Source of the DNA: Rhynchopus sp. YZ270_cl-10
Lineage: Eukaryota > Euglenozoa > Diplonemea > Diplonemida > Diplonemidae
Length of the DNA: 64,000 nt
Assembly (NCBI GenBank): GCA_964035575.1
Contig: OZ037855.1
Location: forward strand, 868,001 to 932,000
Reading direction: 5' to 3'
The notes under the pieces: generated by a model
Database searches by the model: none
What the model was told of the DNA's origin: nothing
What the model saw: the letters and a program-made list of their open reading frames with translations, nothing else
Position numbers and translations under genes: made by a program
Shown here: positions 12,188 through 21,759 of the stretch, in pieces
Layout of the letters: each line of letters opens with the position of its first letter
How positions within the stretch are numbered: position 1 is the first letter of the stretch

Positions 12188-12461
12188 TGCAGCTTTGGTC
12201 TAGTTGCATTTTGGCTGCAAAATGCAAGGGGATCCCCAAAGACGTTGGGAATATTATTTGGATGGGGCAGTGATTTTGTACCGGCATACGCTCCCTCGTG
12301 GCAACCGTGTGCATGCCAATGAAGTGCTCTCTGGGGTTCGATAACCCGTGGAGCCAGTGCTTCCGCCGATGAATGGTGAGGCGTTTGCACTTCTCTTTTT
12401 GCGGAGCAAAAAATAATATAAATGGCGCCGCAGGCAAAAATTTTTGGGTACGGTGTAAAAA
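12188..12461 (-). repeat. Dispersed repeat K
   Basis: Same blocks as 8281-8440, with about 150 bp of unrelated sequence between the two halves. It ends in GGGTACGGTGTAAAAA. Confidence 0.7.
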
Positions 12462-12480
12462 TCTAGCTTCCAACGAACCC

Positions 12481-12540
12481 TTTTTTGCAGAGCAAAAAAT
12501 GAAAAATGGCGCCGCAGGCAAAAAAAAATTGGGGGTACAG
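12481..12540 (-). repeat. Dispersed repeat K, second partial copy
   Basis: TTTTGCAGAGCAAAAAATG then AATGGCGCCGCAGGCAAAAA and GGGGGTACAG; a tandem partial copy 20 bp after the first. Confidence 0.7.
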
Positions 12541-13871
12541 CCCTGGATGGTGCAGGATTTTGGTGTCAATTTTTTTTTTCTTGCCCCCTGAAAACTCTTG
12601 CTTTTGAGAGTTTCGACCATTTCACCACACTGGTGGTGTGTCACCTACAGTGAAACCCACCAGAAACCACAAGAAAGCCCCCTAAGGAAAAAAGGAAAAA
12701 AAAAAAGGAAAAAAAAACTAAAATCCAGAATTTCATGTTCTCGGTCCCACTTAGGAACTTCCCTGCGGGGAGGTCAGTTTTTTTTTTTTTTTTTTTTTAC
12801 TTCGACAAAACTGTGGACAGACTTTGTCGATGGTTGAAGGCCCTGTTTTGGGGGAAGGAAAAAAAAAACTTTTTTGGAATTGCGAGCAAGAACAGTTTTT
12901 TTTTTTTTCTGACTCTGTTGCTTTGTCAGCTATTGGTGTAAAGGAAGAAGGGTCTCCTCCGTGGTCTCTAGGGAGAACCACACCTGCCGTTGCATCACCA
13001 CATTCAGTCTAAAAATTCTCATACAATAAAGCCATTGTCTGAGAAAGGGGGGGAAAACAGAGACTATTTTTTGCTTTGGAGACTCCAAAAAGAGGGGGGG
13101 AATACTGGCCCGAGATAGTTATTTGCCGCTTGTAGCTCGCGACCCATCTACTGTATGGGGTACAGTCCTTTAAAAAAAAATTGAGAATTAACAAAAGGGG
13201 TGGCGCGCAAAAAAGAGGTTTTCTAATAAATATTTTTTTCTTTTCTTTTGATGAAAGAGAGAGAGGGGGAATAATATATCAAATACCTTGGTTGGTGTTC
13301 ACATTTCCTTGACATAGGATTTGAAAACACCATGTGTGTTGTTAGTTTTTTAGAAAGGGGGGTCCGTCCTGGGGGAAGGGAGGGGGTGGGAGGGGTAAGA
13401 GGAAAGAGGGGGAGTGAGGGGCATTGAGAGTAGATGAAAAAAGGGGGAAATCGCCAAAAAAAAATTGTGTTGGTTCAACATCAACAGAGGCGTTTGCTGT
13501 TTTAAAAAAATGAAGGGGGAGAAACACAAAAAAGACTGGCACACACCGGGAAGCGAAGTATTTTCCAAAAATAAAAAAATAAAAAAATAAAGATGAAATG
13601 GCTGTCGCAGGCATAGTCACCGAGACTCTATTCTGCATACAGGATTTACCACCTGAGGTCAAACGCAAACATCTTTCAAAAAAGGGGGGTAAAAAAAAAA
13701 AATGGGTTGATGATGAGGAGAGGGGATTTTTTGCAATGAAACCGTTATCATTTGACATGAGTCTCTTTTGGGGTAATAAAATGGGACAAAAAGCCTCTGA
13801 GTGCAAATAGCAAGAGGATGGGGGAGGAAGATGGGGTCAAAAAAAAAAAAAAAAAGCAAAATAAAAGTTGG

Positions 13872-13903
13872 TAAGATGACTAATCTCACGTTCTTGGTCA
13901 TCT
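13872..13903 (-). repeat. HpA hairpin element
   Basis: AAGATGACTAATCTCACG with TTGGTCATC; diverged, leftward, preceded by GTTGGT. Confidence 0.6.
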
Positions 13904-14571
13904 TTTAAATAAATAAATAAAAATGATCCCCATGTTCCTATTAGAAATACCAGGTGCGGGTAGCTGATATTTCTCAAACAATACTAAGTCTTTTTTTTTA
14001 CTGACACACCAGGGACTTATACAGGTTTTGGGGTTTTTTCGTTGAATCCTGGTCAAATCCTGGTAGAGCCCAGCTCAAGTTGGGGGCCTCCAGCGGAATG
14101 TGGAATGATGATGAGTGAAGCCGAAGGTGCACACACCTCTACGGACGCCGGCATCAGAATTCCTCGGTTGTCCAACTGCGGAGTTCCGCATTTCATTGAT
14201 ATTTGCACCAGGCACACGTGGTCCGCGAATTATCAGTAACCTCAGTACATTTACAAAAATAAACGGCGGTCATGGCGACAGTACACAACATTACAAGGGT
14301 TGCAAGCTTGTGCGGCAGGCGCACGGTGCGCTACTTTTTTTATTTCGCTATGCTACATGCTTCCTTTTCCTTTGGCGGTTGACCAATCGAGTCGCGTTCT
14401 GGCTGTGATGGAGTCACTTTGTTCATTTCTGCTCACTCTCAGAGGCTTGTGTGAGGTACCAAAAAAACCTATTATTTCCCCCAAGATTATCATACCAGGA
14501 TTCTGTTAAGGCTTGGTGAAAACCTGGTCAGGCTGACCAAATTTACCCTCCCCTATATAAGCCTCGGTGAC

Positions 14572-14611
14572 ACACTAACCTACCAGATACAGGCGTGACT
14601 ACTACTGCCAG
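14572..14611 (-). repeat. HpH element
   Basis: CACTAACCTACCAGATACAGG then CGTGACTACTACTGCC on the plus strand; leftward. Confidence 0.7.
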
Positions 14612-15225
14612 TGTTTTACTCAACAGAATGCAAGCACAACAGGACAAAAAAAACATAGATAGGAAGCTCTGATGACCCTCTTTTTGTTCTTGTAATGTGT
14701 AACGCAAAAGCATGCATCCAGACCACAACCACAAATATCGCTTATTTTTTAATCTCAAATTTAGAGTTTTGAGGGAAAATTGCAGAAATAGTGTGGAGCA
14801 CAAAAACGATGGGGACGGTAGGGGGGGGGAGGACAAGAATGACAAAATACAGGCCACTTGGTCTCGCTTCAAAAAATACCATAAAATACCAAGAACATTG
14901 TATTTTTTGGTTTGCAGCGGTTGACCCTTGTATTGTTTTTTTTGAAAATCTCAGCTCAAAAAATACAAGCCTATCATCCTTGGGGGGTGAATGCGAAGTC
15001 TTGAAAAAGGGGGTGCAAGATCACGCGTATTTGGGGGGAAAAAACGCTTTTCGGAAAAAAATCATGGATTTGTCTGCCCAAATATTGCACAGAATTGATA
15101 CATCGCATTCTGCTTGCCGAGTATGCAGGCCTCATTTGGTTTTGTTTTTGTTTTTTGTATTTTTTTTTGTTTTTCGTTTTCCTATTTTTGCATTGAGAAC
15201 CTGAACATCGAAAAAGAAAGTTCGT

Positions 15226-15248
15226 CAGATGAAACTAAGCGAGTCACC
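15226..15248 (-). repeat. HpA hairpin element, short
   Basis: CAGATGAAACTAAGCGAGTCACC: both outer arms are present but the loop is nearly deleted. Leftward. Confidence 0.6.
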
Positions 15249-15254
15249 TTAAGA

Positions 15255-15370
15255 AAACAGGGGAGAGGGGAAAGGGGAAAGGGAAAAGGGAGATAAAAAA
15301 ATCTTTGAGGAATAAGTAAAGGGGGAAGAGAAGGAAAGAGAAGAAAGGGAAAAGGGGGAGAGTAAAAAAG
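15255..15370 (+). repeat. Polypurine tract
   Basis: Nearly uninterrupted A/G for about 115 bp with mirror-like GGGGAAAGGGG words, prone to triplex formation. Similar tracts lie at 112-180 and 2020-2060. Confidence 0.75.
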
Positions 15371-15569
15371 AAAAACTCCACCCCCAATATAATAACAAAA
15401 AAAAAGAAAAAAAATACCTATAGAGAGCTTTCGCTGACCAATAGGTGGGGAGAAAAAAATATCACAAAGATGCATAATCCATGTGGACACATCTTCTAAA
15501 AGAATCGGGGGTGGGGGAGAGGGGGTGAAAGGCAGTCTTTTTTTGGGGTGGGGGGGACATAAAGAGAAT

Positions 15570-15607
15570 TTGAAAGTGCGAACGCCACCTGCGGACGCAG
15601 GCACTGC
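15570..15607 (-). repeat. HpG element
   Basis: HpG in sense: CAGTGCCTGCGTCC, loop, GGTGTTTGCAC(T) with an AGTGC/GCACT outer stem. The minus strand here reads GCAGTGCCTGCGTCCGCAGG then TGGCGTTCGCACTTTC; leftward. Confidence 0.75.
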
Positions 15608-16172
15608 GTAACATAAATTAAAAACACCGTACTTTCCCCTGAAGGGTAATACAGGCATCTTGAATGACTCGGCTCTCGTGGCTTCTCCGATCGATTATAT
15701 TCTAGAACAGTGCAACAAAAAAAGGGGGGGAAAGGAGGGTGGCCTCCAGCAACATCGTTTTATTCGTACAACACTCCCCCCTCTACTTCCGTAAACCCAC
15801 CCCCCTCCGTACAACGCATACATACTATTTTATTTGGGGGGAAAAAAAATGGTAGGAGAAAACGAGAAAAAACACTGTGTTAAGTAAAACCCAAGAAAGA
15901 AAAAAGGGAGAGAAGGGAAACCTTATACAAAAAAAAAGTAAAATACCATGACGCCAGTGAGATTCCTACATAAACCCACATATTTAAAAAATGTTAATCA
16001 GAAACAGAATAGGGGAAAATATGGGCGGGGTGTTTTTTTTTATGGAGTACAAAGGAAAAAAAGCATTTGGAATCCAAAAAAATGGGGGTATTTCTGCGTC
16101 CCTGGGGAAACCCTGGGGGTTTCGTGTCAACAGGAAGGGGGAGGCGGAGGGTATCAAAAAGAAAACTTAAAG

Positions 16173-16202
16173 AGATGAATACACCTTAGGGTGCATCATG
16201 TT
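16173..16202 (-). repeat. HpI hairpin element
   Basis: The minus strand reads CATGATGCACCCTAAGG then TGTATTCATCTC; leftward. Confidence 0.55.
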
Positions 16203-16228
16203 TAAAAGAAAGAGAGAAAAAAAATATC

Positions 16229-16264
16229 AGATGCACGAATCTAAGCTTCTCGTGCTTAGTCACC
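16229..16264 (-). repeat. HpA hairpin element
   Basis: GAATCTAAGCTTCTCGTG followed by CTTAGTCACC; leftward, intact inner stem. Confidence 0.75.
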
Positions 16265-16411
16265 TGAAGAAAGTAAAGATTGATATAACGCGCAGGCGTC
16301 TCGTGAACGCAGACACGTGGATACCTCTATCACCCGATTGTGATAAGAAGCTCAGAGCAGATTACTGCAAATAGTTAAAAAGAAAGAAAATAAATAAATA
16401 AATAAACAGAA

Positions 16412-16460
16412 AAGTGGGTACCAATGTACTGGTGGCAACTGCACTATTCTGATGTTTTTG
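16412..16460 (+). repeat. HpC-like element in the opposite (exception) sense
   Basis: AAGTGGG..., then CTGGTGGCAACTGCACTATTC reads in plus sense as HpC, although it lies left of the strand switch. It is one of two exceptions to the orientation rule that I found. Confidence 0.5.
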
Positions 16461-16883
16461 TATTTTTTTTGTTTGCTCTTGTTATAAGTAAAAAACCCCA
16501 ATTCGCTAGAAAAAGAAGAAGAAAAATCTCAAAAGATGTGAGAGTTTCAAAGAGGTAGCTGTAAAGCAGACACGAAGCAGAGACAAAGAAACTGCTTGTA
16601 CTTGACGTGTAACCCAACAGAGGGGAGCAACAAAGGGAGTGGGGGTGGTGAAAAGAAATCATGGAACAATGAGGGGAAAAGGTCGTGACGATTTGAATGG
16701 CGAATGCATGACTCCGAGAAGGGGGAAAAAAAGCAAGGCTTTTCTCATAGGAAAAAAAAAAAACAATCTGCCTTGTTTGCTTTTTAATATTGACAACATG
16801 CTCTATTGTGCACAAATACCTTCCCCGTGCAATGAAAATGTCTACCTCAGGGTTCCTTTAGTTCTTTATGGGAAAAAGCTGGA

Positions 16884-16916
16884 AAGATGAATCTAAGCCT
16901 CACGTACTTAGTCACC
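16884..16916 (-). repeat. HpA hairpin element
   Basis: AAGATGAATCTAAGCC with ACTTAGTCACC; near consensus, leftward. Confidence 0.8.
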
Positions 16917-16987
16917 CTTGACATAAAAAAAGGGGGTAGCTTTATAAGGAAAAGCTTCTACTATTGCGATTGATGTGCGTTTATTTT

Positions 16988-17078
16988 TTGAAAACTTGGT
17001 TTGAAAACTTGAAAACTTGGTGCATAATGTAGACTAATTGAAGGGGCATTAGTGTAGATACCCGAGGATATGCTCCAC
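16988..17078 (-). repeat. HpD element(s), rearranged
   Basis: Two copies of GAAAACTTGG, a GCATTAGTGTAGATACCC block and GAGGATATGCTCCAC. It looks like a nested or tandem pair; leftward. Confidence 0.65.
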
Positions 17079-17572
17079 AATGCTTTATTCTTTTTTTTGT
17101 CGTTCAGTTAAAGGCGAGAAGCAGACCTGTCCGGTAGACCTATTACTGGAATAACAGGTACACCAATTTGTTGGAGGAAAATCCATTTATAGTCGGTCCA
17201 CCCGCGCCCTTTTTGTATCATTTATTACTCAAGTTTTTTTTGACCCATTGACAACTTCGGGGGATCTAGTTTGAATTGTGTTGGGAATTTAGTTAAAATA
17301 TTTGAAACAGTAAGCAAAGGGGGCTACTTTCCGTGGGAATATTGCAAAAAAAAAAAAGATGTGTATCTCTTCATTGGCGTTGACCAGGTAAAGGATCAGG
17401 CCTTTTAATTTTTTTTTTTGCATTCGACCTAATGGGGACCTATGGAAAGATGGTGATTACAAATAATACCCAATAATATTGTCCAACAGTTGCATTATTG
17501 CATTCGCTTGGAGAAACGAACGCGCACGCTGCATTGGTACAGGTAATTAAGAGAACAAAAAGAAAGTTAGTT

Positions 17573-17606
17573 AAGATGAACCTAAGCACCACAGTGCTTA
17601 ATCACC
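17573..17606 (-). repeat. HpA hairpin element
   Basis: AAGATGAACCTAAGCACC with GTGCTTAATCACC; near consensus, leftward. Confidence 0.78.
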
Positions 17607-19183
17607 CGAGAAAGTACTTAAGGATTTAAGGTACCCTTATTGACAGAAGACAGCAGGGACAGTAAGGTTGAAAGGTGTATAACGCCTTTGCTTGACGCAA
17701 ACACTGAAGAAAATAAAGGGGTTGGAAATGGTGATGTGAGGTCTTTGGATGTGCCGTGTGGTTTTCTGTGATTTGCAACAGCTACAAAAACAAAGCTCTG
17801 CCAAAAGACAGCTTTTTATGTAGAACACAATATTACCTTGGCGGGGAAGAAGGATGTGCACTGAACAGAGCACTATAAGACAGAATCGAACAACTTGTAT
17901 TGTATTTTCCTCTCAAGAATCACACACAAAAAAAAAGAGGGGGGAAACACACAAGATAAAACAGAAGAATATTTTTGAGTAAAAATACTGTATGGGAAAA
18001 AGCGTGTTTTGTCACCACGTGGGAGACCAACACGAGAATAGAGTCGCTGTGCTTGCAACTCACATTATGAGTTGTGGTATCATAAAATAAAATAAGAAGC
18101 CAGAATCTCTGGTAAGGGAGCGTCTACAACGAGAAAAATCAAACATAAATCAGAAAAGCACAGAGAAAACAACAACAGACAAATCTAGATTTTCCCTTCA
18201 TTGAATTGTCGCTGTGTCGCTGTGTTTCACTTTTGATTACTATTATTTTGCTTTGTTTTTTGGGATATTCCACAGTTGTAGAGACTGTGCTCCTTTATCT
18301 TTGATATGTTTGCTTTCTGAGTAAGAAAAAAGTTCAAGAAAGCTCTAATTTTGGTGGTTTGTTTTGGTGTTCGTGTGTTTCGTTGTATTTTTTTTTTTTT
18401 TGCTTTTTGCTTTGCATTTTTTTTGTCTGTCTCATATTCTAGAGGTAGCGTACTATTACTGCGTTTGCTGTCCTGCAAAAAAAAGAAAAAAGGAAAAAGG
18501 AAAAAAAAAGAAAGAAAAAACAGAAGAATGCATATGGGAAATGGCTAAACATTTTACTTTTTGTTGGGAATAGAGGATTCAAAAAAACAATTATGACATC
18601 TTGATTTATGAGTAAGCGAAGACTGCTTGCAGAGCAAGCAGTATCACCCCTATCATTACCGAACTACCTGCTTGCATCATCTGGTATGGTTCTGTTGCTC
18701 TCCTGAATAGAAATTGCAGGAAGAGTAAATTTGCTAGTTTTGCAGCCCCACGTTTCGCGTTTTTTTTTTTTATTTTTGTTTGTTTGTTTGTTTTGGTTTG
18801 TTTTGTTTATTGTGTAACCTTGCTCCTCCCTCTCAAGCAGGGAAAGGTGGCTCAAAGAAATGAAAGGAGACAAAGTTCGTTTAGTGTAGGTTTGGACACA
18901 CTCTCCAGGACAAAATTATGGGGAGCTCTCTATTGGGTTTCCAGTACTATATTTAAAAAAAATGGAAAAGAAAAAAGGAAAAAGGAAAAAAAAGAAAGAA
19001 AAGAAAAGAAACCAAGAAAGGAGATGTTGTAAAAAGTTAAATCATATACTTTCTATTCATCAAAATAAAATAAATAAATACCTCCCCCCCCTCCCCATAA
19101 AGGACCTATCACGACAAGAGCATAAAAACCCCGAACTGTGTTGTCCCTAGCTCCACACGTACGAAGTGGAACTGCCTCAGGCT

Positions 19184-19386
19184 ACTAGCACACTAGCACA
19201 CTAGCACACTAGCACACTAGCACACTAGCACACTAGCACACTAGCACACTAGCACACTAGCACACTAGCACACTAGCACACTAGCACACTAGCACACTAG
19301 CACACTAGCACACTAGCACACTAGCACACTAGCACACTAGCACACTAGCACACTAGCACACTAGCATACTAGCACACTAGCACACT
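19184..19386. repeat. 8-bp tandem array (ACTAGCAC)n, about 25 copies
   Basis: A 203-bp array of ACTAGCAC with one visible variant unit (ACTAGCAT near 19365). Flanks are unrelated, and no gene is nearby. Confidence 0.97.
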
Positions 19387-20235
19387 ATAATACCCCCTCC
19401 CCCGCTTGCACCCGAAAAGGGGTACCAACAAATAAACAGCTTGAAAGATGAAAGTGTTCAATATATCCTTTCCTCTTCCACCCAATTATTAGTCACGTTC
19501 TAGGTGAACACGCACTACTCGCAGGAGGGGGGAAAACAAGAGCGAGAAAGAGAAAGAAAAAAGAAAAAAATAGAATAAAGTCTCTTGGCTACGCGGAACG
19601 GGATGCCTGGTGTTCCTCTTCACTTTGGTTGTGTCCCATTCCTTACTGTCAGATGATAAAGAACTCACTGCTTTCAACATCGCCATGACACTTCACAGTA
19701 AAAAGTGTGTATTTATTATCGAAGCGCAACAAAAATACAACAAACCACCACACCCTCTGAGGGCAGGGCAGTGATGCATGCATTGTAACATACACCATTG
19801 ACTATACAATCAGCCTAAGCTTCTTGTACCCTGAAAAGTGGTCAAAGAACCAGAAGGTTGGGGGGAAGGGGAGAAAAAAAATCAGTGTCTGCAGGTCCTG
19901 TACCCTCAAGAACCTGAAAATAGTACTGATAACGCACCTTTTTTCCTTTTCTTCACTATAACCTACCGAGGTAGGCGTGACCCTTTTAAAAAAAAATTAG
20001 TATAAACATTAGAGGAGAAGAAAAAAACCAAATACTCATTTTCTCATTCTTTTTTATTTTTAGTATGCATTCGTTGTACGGAGGGAAAGGGGCTATGAAC
20101 AATTGTGGGGGAGGGGCTGTGGGGTTTTTTTTTACTATCGTTTGAACGGCTTTGCTCAGATCTCTCTTCGTCTTGCTTCCTCCCTCTCTCTTTCTTTCTG
20201 CTCTAAGAAATTAGAGACCGAAAGTGGAAACCACA
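19387..20235. other. Spacer 3' of the minus-strand gene
   Basis: Expected 3' UTR/intergenic sequence of the leftward gene. It has mixed composition and an HpH element (19954-19986). No coding frame is supported. Confidence 0.5.
19954..19986 (-). repeat. HpH element
   Basis: CACTATAACCTACCGAGG then TAGGCGTGACCC on the plus strand; leftward, near consensus. Confidence 0.75.
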
Positions 20236-20559
20236 TTAGTGATCGCTGTCGGAAGAGAGGGGTTCGGGGCTGTGTCGTCTTGGTGTGCTGTAAGACCTGC
20301 GCACGTATGCCTTCTGCGAGAGGTCTGCGACGAGCTGCATTTGTTCCACCATTTTGGTGAAGTATTCGTCCTCCACACGGAGCTTCTGCTTGTATGCATC
20401 CAAGGGAGTCTCCACACGTCCGTGCCCCTCGTCACCAAACCACTTCTCGTTGGCAGCCGCCACAGCGCGCTTCATCTCATAGGAACGCTGTGCTCTCCTC
20501 ACAGCACGTCTTGAGGTCTCAATGGTCTTCACCTCCTTGGTCTCAACAACAACCCCCAT
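20236..20559 (-). CDS. Unknown 107-residue charged, helical protein
   Basis: I do not recognise this protein. The ORF is open further upstream, but the sequence before the ATG at 20559 is low-complexity Pro/Ser/Leu from a pyrimidine tract, so this ATG is the likely start. The 107 residues have balanced codon use, unlike the surrounding simple sequence. Residues 1-85 are rich in Glu, Lys, Arg, Ala and Gln with few helix breakers, which suggests a mostly helical, perhaps coiled-coil protein. The last 20 residues are a Ser/Pro/Arg tail. There is no signal peptide or membrane segment. It is the only supportable gene on the minus strand, at the left edge of the divergent strand switch. An ACTAAC motif, a pyrimidine tract and a GTAG end 11 nt before the ATG, as expected of a 3' splice acceptor. 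I am fairly sure it is a real gene and have no function to offer. Confidence 0.72.
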   Translation of the reverse strand: MGVVVETKEVKTIETSRRAVRRAQRSYEMKRAVAAANEKWFGDEGHGRVETPLDAYKQKLRVEDEYFTKMVEQMQLVADLSQKAYVRRSYSTPRRHSPEPLSSDSDH

Positions 20560-20570
20560 AATGCTTTGTA

Positions 20571-20600
20571 CTACGTGGGTCAAACAGGAGGGGGTTAGTT
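20571..20600 (-). promoter_or_regulatory. Branch-point-like ACTAAC plus pyrimidine tract and AG acceptor
   Basis: Read on the minus strand, ACTAAC (20594-20599) is followed by CCCCCTCCTG and ends in ACGTAG at about 20571, leaving an 11-nt leader before the ATG at 20559. This matches a 3' splice acceptor. With no upstream exon visible, trans-splicing of a leader is the simplest reading (inference). Confidence 0.55.
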
Positions 20601-21759
20601 GAGGAAGTATGAAGCAATGTAATAGAGGGGAAGGGTAAAAAATGGGTTGGTGTTTGTTTTGTTTTGTGGGGAGGGGGGTACACCTTCCTGTTGTGTTAGT
20701 AAAAGTGTGACGTTTGAGAGGGGAGGATGGAGGGGATGGGAAACTGTTGGGAAAAAGGGGGTGGGGTGTTTTGAACATTATTTTGTTTCGTTGTTCTCCT
20801 CGCTCTCAGGAAGGAGAAAGCGTGCATATGAATTATAATGACATTGTAAGTCGTAACAACTTGTCTGCTGTCACGTCAATAAACTTATCAAGTTTCATAA
20901 CAACCTCTACATTACTTCACAATCTTACCCGAACTGATGTCTCCTGAAAACGAATTATTTTTCATCTTCCCCACCCTCGTGGTTTCCACCTGCATTGTAG
21001 CCAAGCGTAATCATGGAACGGATAAAGGTTAAAGGGCCTTCTCCTTCACACATAGGTGCGCAAAGGGTGTAAGTAGTACCAGAAAAACTCCAGCTCTCTG
21101 TTGTTAATAGCTGCCAGCAACCGGATTTGTGTCACAACACTCACAACACGGCCCGTCCCTCAGAAACTCCCGGTTCTAAAATGACAGTGTCGGGGCTTCA
21201 CAAAAAAGGTTACTTCCTTGGGCAGTACCTGGAAAGGAAGAGATTGGGTCTTTCTCTGGCACACACAGTCAAATCAATGAATAGTCCACGACAGTGCAAA
21301 GTACACATAATGTTGGAACGATCGGGACACAGGGGCGCAGCCACGAACATCTCTTTCCTGCTTTATACCTGATATCCCTCTACCGGTACCTCATCAGTCA
21401 AATAAACGGCGATCATGTCTTGCATAGGCTGCACAGTCTACATTCTCTCTCCTCCGTCTAAGGTCTTCTTCCCTCATCGCTGTTACCTGTGATGGGTTTG
21501 GCAATTCAAATCACGTAAAAACAAAAAGCGTGACGTCACCTCAAAAACAAACAATATTCATCTGGTACTACAAAACCCCCTTGAGACAGTGCAGCTGTAC
21601 CTGGTGAAACTTCAACCACACAATCCTACATCCAATTCGATGTTTCCATCGCGTTAAGAACAACAATAAAAAAGATGATCCTCAATCTCTCAGGGTACGC
21701 CAATATCGCTACGTACGTGTATTAAAATTGTGAGGCGTCTTGGGAGTCCTTTACTATAA
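20601..21759. other. Left flank of the strand switch
   Basis: Between the leftward gene and the satellite lie about 1.2 kb whose composition is even and lacks the purine bias seen further left. A short ORF at 21127-21372 (81 codons) is not recognisable and not called. Promoter or initiation signals for the divergent units would be expected here or at 27.03-27.73 kb, but none can be named. Confidence 0.45.

Larger units (their letters stand above)
7710..13860. other. Segment of dispersed repeats without genes
   Basis: After the 7-bp array come pieces of at least two GC-cored dispersed repeats (8281-8440, 11514-12045, 12188-12540), with hairpins such as GCGCGCTTCGCGCGCGC at about 8078 and CGCGCGCGCGAAGCGCGCGC at about 11850. 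8450-11280 and 12600-13860 hold only low-complexity A/T and purine runs and a direct repeat CTGCGGGCTTGCACC (about 10637 and 10718). I see no coding frame with gene-like composition. Confidence 0.6.
13904..19183. other. Gene-free segment with purine-rich plus strand
   Basis: No supportable gene. 14040-14510 has more even composition and could be an old repeat. 15250-15370 is a near-pure purine tract. 18617-18640 has a perfect CTGCTTGC-aga-GCAAGCAG hairpin. Several minus-sense hairpin elements are listed separately. Confidence 0.6.

Noticed and set aside
14042-14509. Overlapping ORFs in a more even-composition patch
   Set aside because: Two frames are open over the same span with no recognisable motif; it may be an old repeat.
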